64,000 bases of DNA from Bacillus sp. FJAT-26390 (GTDB lineage Bacteria > Bacillota > Bacilli > Paenibacillales > Paenibacillaceae), in contig NZ_MAQX01000011.1 in NCBI RefSeq assembly GCF_001682865.1, forward strand, positions 898,987 through 962,986, given 5' to 3'. Shown here one piece after another: positions 59,439 to 64,000 of the stretch. Numbering within the stretch: position 1 is the first letter of the stretch; each line of letters starts with the position of its first letter. Under the pieces are notes generated by a model. That model had not been told where the DNA came from and searched no databases. It saw only the letters and a list, made by a program, of their open reading frames with translations. A program made the position numbers and the translations under genes.

Positions 59439-62435
59439 CTACGCGGTCTTCAACCTGTAGATCGCAACCGACTGCTTCGGCAGCTCCACGGTGAACGTAT
59501 TCGACAGACCATCGACTGCTTGTTCCTTCGGCTGCACCTCCGCAGGCTCCACAAACGAATTTTCCGTATCCAGCATCGCTTGTAGCGCCAGCTTCGTCCC
59601 TTGCGGAGAAATGGACTGCCCCATTACATGAATGGATACCTTCACGTCATACGCTTCGCCATTTACGATTTTCAAAATCATCTCATTCGTCTTCTCGTCT
59701 CTGCCCGCGATGAAATAGAAGGGAGCTTCGCCCTGGGTGCCTCCGCGTCCCGCCTCATACGATTGCCCGCTTCGCATGCCGACTGTCGCTGGAAGCACCG
59801 AGCTTGCCACATGCTGGCTAAACAATTGCTGCACATAATAATTCGGCGTTCCATAAACCTCCGAATTGTTGAACCATATCAAATCCGGCGACCACTGCGA
59901 ATAACCTTCCTTGCCAAACAACGGCGCATATGAAGCCATCGCTACAACATCGGAATTTCGCTCCAGGCCGATCATATAAGCCGCTTCCGCAAGCGCCGAG
60001 CCGAAATTGTTCGCTCTTGCGCCGTTGTGCGCGGCATATTCTCCAACGAACACCTTTGGACCTTTGCGGTCATACGAATCATAGCGGCTTGCATTTGTTT
60101 TGAACCAATCCGGGTTCATATAATAATGCTCATCCACAATATCCGTCGGCTGCCTTTGCTGCCAGCTCCATGCATCGTCAAAAATAGGACCGGATGGCGA
60201 TGGGCCTGCCGAGGCGATCAGCTGGATGTTCGGATATTTCTCTTTAATGGCTGCTGCAAACTGCTCGTATCTTATAAAATAATCCGTACCCCAATGCTCG
60301 TTGCCGATTGCGATAAATTCAAGCCCAAAAGGAGCTGGATGCCCGTTTTTTGCTCGCAGCGCTCCCCATTTGCTCGTTACGGAGCCATTGGCATATTCGA
60401 TTAGATCAAGCGCATCTTGCATAAAGGGCGAAAGCTCATCCATGGGCGCCACATCCGACTGGCGGAATTGATCGCCCATCCCCGCATTGACGACGGGAAG
60501 CGGCTCTGCCCCAAGATCCTCGCTTAACTGGAAGTATTCATGGAACCCAAGCCCATAGCTTTGGTAATAAGGCGTCGTTAACGAACCGCCGCCCCACATA
60601 TTGGCGTTTTGTTTTCGTTGCGCGGGATCTCCAATCGAATCCTTCCAGTTGTAGCGATTGCCGATTCCGTCTCCACCGACAATGCTGCCGCCGGGAAATC
60701 TTACGAATGACGGCTTCAAATCAGCCAGCATTTGGACCAAATCCGCCCTTAAGCCTCCCGGTCTGTTCTTCCAAGTCGATTGAGGAAACAACGAGACCAT
60801 ATCGACATCAAGCGCACCTGCTCCCTGCATGCCCAGAACAAATCTTCCGCTCTGCGCATCAGCAGAAGCGGTTATTTTTGCAGTCAGCTTGCCCCATCCA
60901 GCATAAGGAGAAGCAGCCACTTCGCCTAAAGACAGCTTCGTCTCACCGAGCCTCTTGCCGTCGTCGCCTTCTAAATAAGCGGTCAGCTTCAGCTTATCGC
61001 CCTTGCCGCTGCGAACGTACATGGAGAAATCGTAGCTCTCACCCTGCTTCAAGGCGATGCCTCCGAATCCGCTGTTCACGATCGCAAATTCATCTGCCTC
61101 GGCAGGCGCGTTCACCATTACCGATAAATAGCTCGGATTATTGGCATTTAGCGGGTACTCCGTGCGCACCTCCATCGTTCCGTCACCAGAGCCCGATGTT
61201 CTGCTCGCCCAGTTCCAAAGCGAATCTCCAAACTCGAAGGAGCGATTCTCCACAAGCTCCGCGTACACGCCGCCATCACCGGCGAAGTTGATATCCTCGA
61301 AGAAAATGCCGAAAAGGTGATCACTCACGGGAGCGCCTTGCTGATCAGCTTGAATCGATACCGCGTAATCGGCAGCGCCTTCCTCCCATACGAGGAGCGG
61401 GATTTCTTTCTTGCTTGAGGCTTTGCCCTTCGTGACGGCCGCAGTCAGTACGACTTCAAGATCGCCAGCACCGCTCGCCGGCCTCGTAACGGAGCCTTCT
61501 GAACCTACCGCCACCTCATGATCCGAGGACCAAACGATATTAGCCCCACCCGGCCCAACTAGCGGAAGCACTAGTGCATCGACAACACGGTCGCTGCCTT
61601 CAATCGTCAGCCAATCCGCGGCAAAAGCAACGATTTCATCATCGCTCATGCCTGCAGTCAGTTGATCGGCAACTTCATCGGCGGTTAACGCTTTGCTATA
61701 AATGCGTACCTCATCTACTTGTCCGGACAAAAACGGATCGACGTCAAATTGTGATTTTCCGATAAAATTGCCCGTTGTGCCTGCCATATCGGTTGGTTTT
61801 ATCGAAAGCTCATCATTGCGGGCAGCCTCACGGCCATTCAAATAGAGAACGCCTGTTGTGCCCGACCATGTGAAGGCAACATTCGTCCAGCTATCCACCG
61901 GAAACTCCGCCTCGGCATGAATGATCTGCTCGCCGCCGCCATTTTTAATCGCCAGCTTCATATTTCCGGTTTCTGACATTGGGGTCAGAAACAAATAACG
62001 ATTCACTCCGTTGCCGAAGTCGAATATCCGCTGCCAAGTCCGAAGATCGTTCAAATTGACCCATGCCGATATCGTCAGCTCTTCCAACCCGTTAAGCACC
62101 GCCGTCGGCATTTCCGCATAGGCGCTTGCCCCGTCAAGCTGATAGCTGCTGCCAAACTTCCCTTCCGCCTGCAGCGTGCCGCCATTCAAACTAGCTCCGT
62201 TATCATGGCCCGTTGCATCGGCAGCTGCATGAATAGCGCTGCCCGGCTCTGGCAGCTCCACTTCATCAAACGTGTAGCGAAGGACTAGAGATTGCTCATA
62301 CGCAGACCGCTTATCCAGCTCCGCATTTTCCTTTACCTGCTCCCCCTGCTGCGGCCGCGTTAGCAGCCAGATCGCTGCTGCCATCGCGGCCAGCAGCAGC
62401 AAGACCAAAAATCTCCCTATACGCTTATTAATCAA
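59439..62435 (-). CDS. secreted LamG-Ig-GH51 alpha-L-arabinofuranosidase
   Basis: 998 aa. N-terminal signal anchor (residues 5-26). LamG/concanavalin-like domain at about 50-255. Ig-like domain at 265-350 (ANIVWSSDHEVAVG). CBM4/9-type beta-sandwich at 360-550 after GIFFEDINFAGDGGVYAELVENR, which is also the start of the GH51 core. Catalytic: acid/base Glu713 in IGNEHWGTD, nucleophile Glu799 in VFVGEYAAHNGA. TTG start with GAGGT upstream. Cell-surface or secreted release of arabinose from arabinan/arabinoxylan. Confidence 0.9.
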   Translation of the reverse strand: MINKRIGRFLVLLLLAAMAAAIWLLTRPQQGEQVKENAELDKRSAYEQSLVLRYTFDEVELPEPGSAIHAAADATGHDNGASLNGGTLQAEGKFGSSYQLDGASAYAEMPTAVLNGLEELTISAWVNLNDLRTWQRIFDFGNGVNRYLFLTPMSETGNMKLAIKNGGGEQIIHAEAEFPVDSWTNVAFTWSGTTGVLYLNGREAARNDELSIKPTDMAGTTGNFIGKSQFDVDPFLSGQVDEVRIYSKALTADEVADQLTAGMSDDEIVAFAADWLTIEGSDRVVDALVLPLVGPGGANIVWSSDHEVAVGSEGSVTRPASGAGDLEVVLTAAVTKGKASSKKEIPLLVWEEGAADYAVSIQADQQGAPVSDHLFGIFFEDINFAGDGGVYAELVENRSFEFGDSLWNWASRTSGSGDGTMEVRTEYPLNANNPSYLSVMVNAPAEADEFAIVNSGFGGIALKQGESYDFSMYVRSGKGDKLKLTAYLEGDDGKRLGETKLSLGEVAASPYAGWGKLTAKITASADAQSGRFVLGMQGAGALDVDMVSLFPQSTWKNRPGGLRADLVQMLADLKPSFVRFPGGSIVGGDGIGNRYNWKDSIGDPAQRKQNANMWGGGSLTTPYYQSYGLGFHEYFQLSEDLGAEPLPVVNAGMGDQFRQSDVAPMDELSPFMQDALDLIEYANGSVTSKWGALRAKNGHPAPFGLEFIAIGNEHWGTDYFIRYEQFAAAIKEKYPNIQLIASAGPSPSGPIFDDAWSWQQRQPTDIVDEHYYMNPDWFKTNASRYDSYDRKGPKVFVGEYAAHNGARANNFGSALAEAAYMIGLERNSDVVAMASYAPLFGKEGYSQWSPDLIWFNNSEVYGTPNYYVQQLFSQHVASSVLPATVGMRSGQSYEAGRGGTQGEAPFYFIAGRDEKTNEMILKIVNGEAYDVKVSIHVMGQSISPQGTKLALQAMLDTENSFVEPAEVQPKEQAVDGLSNTFTVELPKQSVAIYRLKTA

Positions 62436-62474
62436 CTTGCACCTCTTTTTCGATAGCTGAACAGCCGTATCTTG

Positions 62475-63455
62475 CTATTCGCCTGCGATACCCGAACGTT
62501 CAACGCTCTCCACGAAGTAGCGCTGCGTGAACATATATAGGATGAGCACAGGCAAAATCGTGAGCATTACGCCCGCCATAACTTGGTTTTGCAGCGTTGG
62601 CGCCATGCCAAGCGTGCCTGCGGATACCGAGCTTGAAGCCTGCTGAAGATCCAAATTCGCATTTCCGTTGAAGAAGGCCATATTTTGCGCCAAGTTGAAA
62701 TACTCTGGAACGAGCAAATACATGTTAGGCTCGAACAAGTCATTCCAATGCCAAACGACCGAGAACAAGAAGACGACCAGCATAGCCGGCTTGGCTAGCG
62801 GGAACATAATCATCCAATACGTGCGGAATGCGCCTGCGCCATCGATTCTCGCCGCCTCCTCGAGCACGTTCGGAAGGGTGCGGTAAAATTGAATAAAGAT
62901 TAGCACGAACAAAGAGCCTTTTAATCCGTGACCAAGCAGCGCCGGCACAACGAACGGCAAATGCGTATTTACCCAGCCTAGATCAAGGAAAAAGGTAAAC
63001 AGCGGCACGACGATCGTCTGCGGCGGCACTAGAAACGTGAACACCACCATCGCCAGAAACAGCGCTTGCCCAGGGAAGCGGTAACGCGCGAAGCCGTAGC
63101 CGACTATCGAGCAGCTGATGACCTGCAAAATCGCGCTCCCGAATGATATGATCGTGCTGTTCAATAGTCCGGGCCAGAAATTAATCGCCTTAAGCGCAAT
63201 CGAGTAATTCGTTAAGCTGAACTGCTTCGGAATCCATTGAATCGTCGCATCCGCAACATCCTCCGGCCGCATGAGCGATTTGGATACCATGTACAGCAGC
63301 GGATAGACGAATACGAACGCCAAGCTGAGAATAACTAAATAGTAGAAGAACGTTCCGATTATGCCGCGCCCGCGCTTCATCCACGTAATCTTCCAGACCG
63401 CTTCCGCTTTGCCTTGAAGACCCGCATATTTTTCGGTCACACTTGGTGAACTCAT
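62475..63455 (-). CDS. carbohydrate ABC transporter permease (MalG-like)
   Basis: 326 aa, six helices. EAA loop LEEAARIDGAGAFRTYWMIMFPLAKPAM. Partner of the permease just upstream. The extended N terminus (about 30 residues before the first helix) is usual in Paenibacillus. Likely imports arabino- or xylo-oligosaccharides freed by the neighbouring hydrolases (inference). Confidence 0.9.
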   Translation of the reverse strand: MSSPSVTEKYAGLQGKAEAVWKITWMKRGRGIIGTFFYYLVILSLAFVFVYPLLYMVSKSLMRPEDVADATIQWIPKQFSLTNYSIALKAINFWPGLLNSTIISFGSAILQVISCSIVGYGFARYRFPGQALFLAMVVFTFLVPPQTIVVPLFTFFLDLGWVNTHLPFVVPALLGHGLKGSLFVLIFIQFYRTLPNVLEEAARIDGAGAFRTYWMIMFPLAKPAMLVVFLFSVVWHWNDLFEPNMYLLVPEYFNLAQNMAFFNGNANLDLQQASSSVSAGTLGMAPTLQNQVMAGVMLTILPVLILYMFTQRYFVESVERSGIAGE

Positions 63456-63460
63456 GCCTT

Positions 63461-64000
63461 CTACCCCCTACCTTCGGTCGCTGACAAGCTTTTGCGGAAA
63501 ATGAAAAACACGACCGCCAGCACAACCGAAATGACAATAAAGTAAATCCAGCCCATGGCAGAGCCATAAGCGTAATTATTTGTTTTGAATACGTTGTTCA
63601 TAATGTGATTCATAATTTGATTATCCGTTTTGGTGAATGAGTTCACGACGCTGTACAGCGTATTTACGAACATCATCGGCATAATCATCGGGAACGTGAT
63701 TTTCCAGAAGCTCTCCCATTTCGTCGCTCCATCGCATTTGGCAGCTTCATATAGCGCGGGAGAAATCGTCTGCAAGCCAGCTATGAAAATCAAGATTTGC
63801 ACGCCCGAGTCCCACATAACGAGAGTTAATGAATCTGCATATTGCAGAAGCGGATCAAGAATGCTGTCCGGAATAAACGCATTCAGCTTGCTGTACAGAT
63901 CGTATTGATAAAAGATCGGGAGCTGGGCCGCGCCCTGCTCCAGCAATTCTCTTAAAATCGCGCCTGACGCGATAATGACCGGCAGGAAGAAGATGCCGCG
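63461..64000 (-). CDS. carbohydrate ABC transporter permease (MalF-like), 5' end outside window
   Basis: 180 codons visible to the window edge with no start, so partial. EAA loop ALYEAAKCDGATKWESFWKITFPM. C-terminal helix WIYFIVISVVLAVVFFIFRKS. The frame stays open to position 64000. Confidence 0.88.
   Translation of the reverse strand, partial: RGIFFLPVIIASGAILRELLEQGAAQLPIFYQYDLYSKLNAFIPDSILDPLLQYADSLTLVMWDSGVQILIFIAGLQTISPALYEAAKCDGATKWESFWKITFPMIMPMMFVNTLYSVVNSFTKTDNQIMNHIMNNVFKTNNYAYGSAMGWIYFIVISVVLAVVFFIFRKSLSATEGRG

Noticed and set aside
60707..61291. 194-codon frame opposite the GH51 gene
   Set aside because: Arg/Ser/Pro-rich low-complexity product typical of an antisense shadow.

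Overview
The window looks like the chromosome of a spore-forming Gram-positive of the Paenibacillus / Paenibacillaceae type. The grounds are strong AGGAGG ribosome sites with many TTG and GTG starts, a YhcN/YlaJ-type sporulation lipoprotein, a caa3 oxidase operon in Bacillus order (ctaC-D-E-F-G), an eps-like exopolysaccharide operon, and many large glycoside hydrolases with AraC or ABC-type partners. GC is roughly balanced by eye, except for one clearly AT-rich block at 28.4-36.05 kb. No rRNA, tRNA, CRISPR array, prophage or intact transposase gene was seen.

Layout. 1-0.56 kb: three tandem 65-bp repeats, then non-coding repeat-like DNA. 0.56-13.6 kb, all minus strand: an exopolysaccharide operon. 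It runs chain-length protein, tyrosine kinase, a structured intergenic RNA in the position of the EAR/epsC antitermination element, galU, priming sugar transferase, four GT4 and one GT2 glycosyltransferases, Wzy-like polymerase, acetyltransferase, flippase and pyruvyltransferase. 13.7-15.3 kb: a 94-aa protein and non-coding DNA with dispersed repeats. 15.4-17.3 kb: an Ada-type alkylation-repair operon (adaA, ogt, and a radical-SAM protein of the spore-photoproduct-lyase superfamily). 17.4-28.1 kb: M42 peptidase, a MerR/SDR divergent pair with twin 19-bp-spacer operators, GH36 galactosidase with AraC regulator, mntH with an MntR-like box, an orphan formylglycine-generating enzyme with ROK regulator, and a two-subunit chromate transporter.

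28.394-36.052 kb: an AT-rich 7.66-kb insertion that I read as a non-autonomous Tn7-like or IS21-like transposon. It has imperfect terminal inverted repeats, several copies of a TATAAnTGAGAC-type site at each end, and a short GTAT(T) target duplication. It carries no transposase. Its cargo is a four-gene, same-strand set that looks like an anti-phage or stress system: an SNF2/RapA-type helicase, a coupled cysteine-rich protein, an RloC-like ABC ATPase with zinc hook and anticodon-nuclease-like triad, and a protein kinase. It sits 14 bp past the stop codon of natB and separates that operon from its probable terminator. This is the strongest candidate for something new.

36.07-40.4 kb: a GntR/YtrA-regulated ABC exporter operon. 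40.5-45.9 kb: the caa3 cytochrome oxidase operon with ctaG and a DUF420 (CtaM-like) assembly factor. 46.3-50.6 kb: sporulation lipoprotein, aldo/keto reductase with HxlR regulator, DUF421 membrane protein, stand-alone GTP cyclohydrolase II. 50.7-64 kb: plant-polysaccharide use (GH78 rhamnosidase with AraC regulator, GH43, ArsR-type regulator, secreted LamG-GH51 arabinofuranosidase, sugar ABC permeases), interrupted by an SDR and a Rex-box-controlled NADH oxidase.
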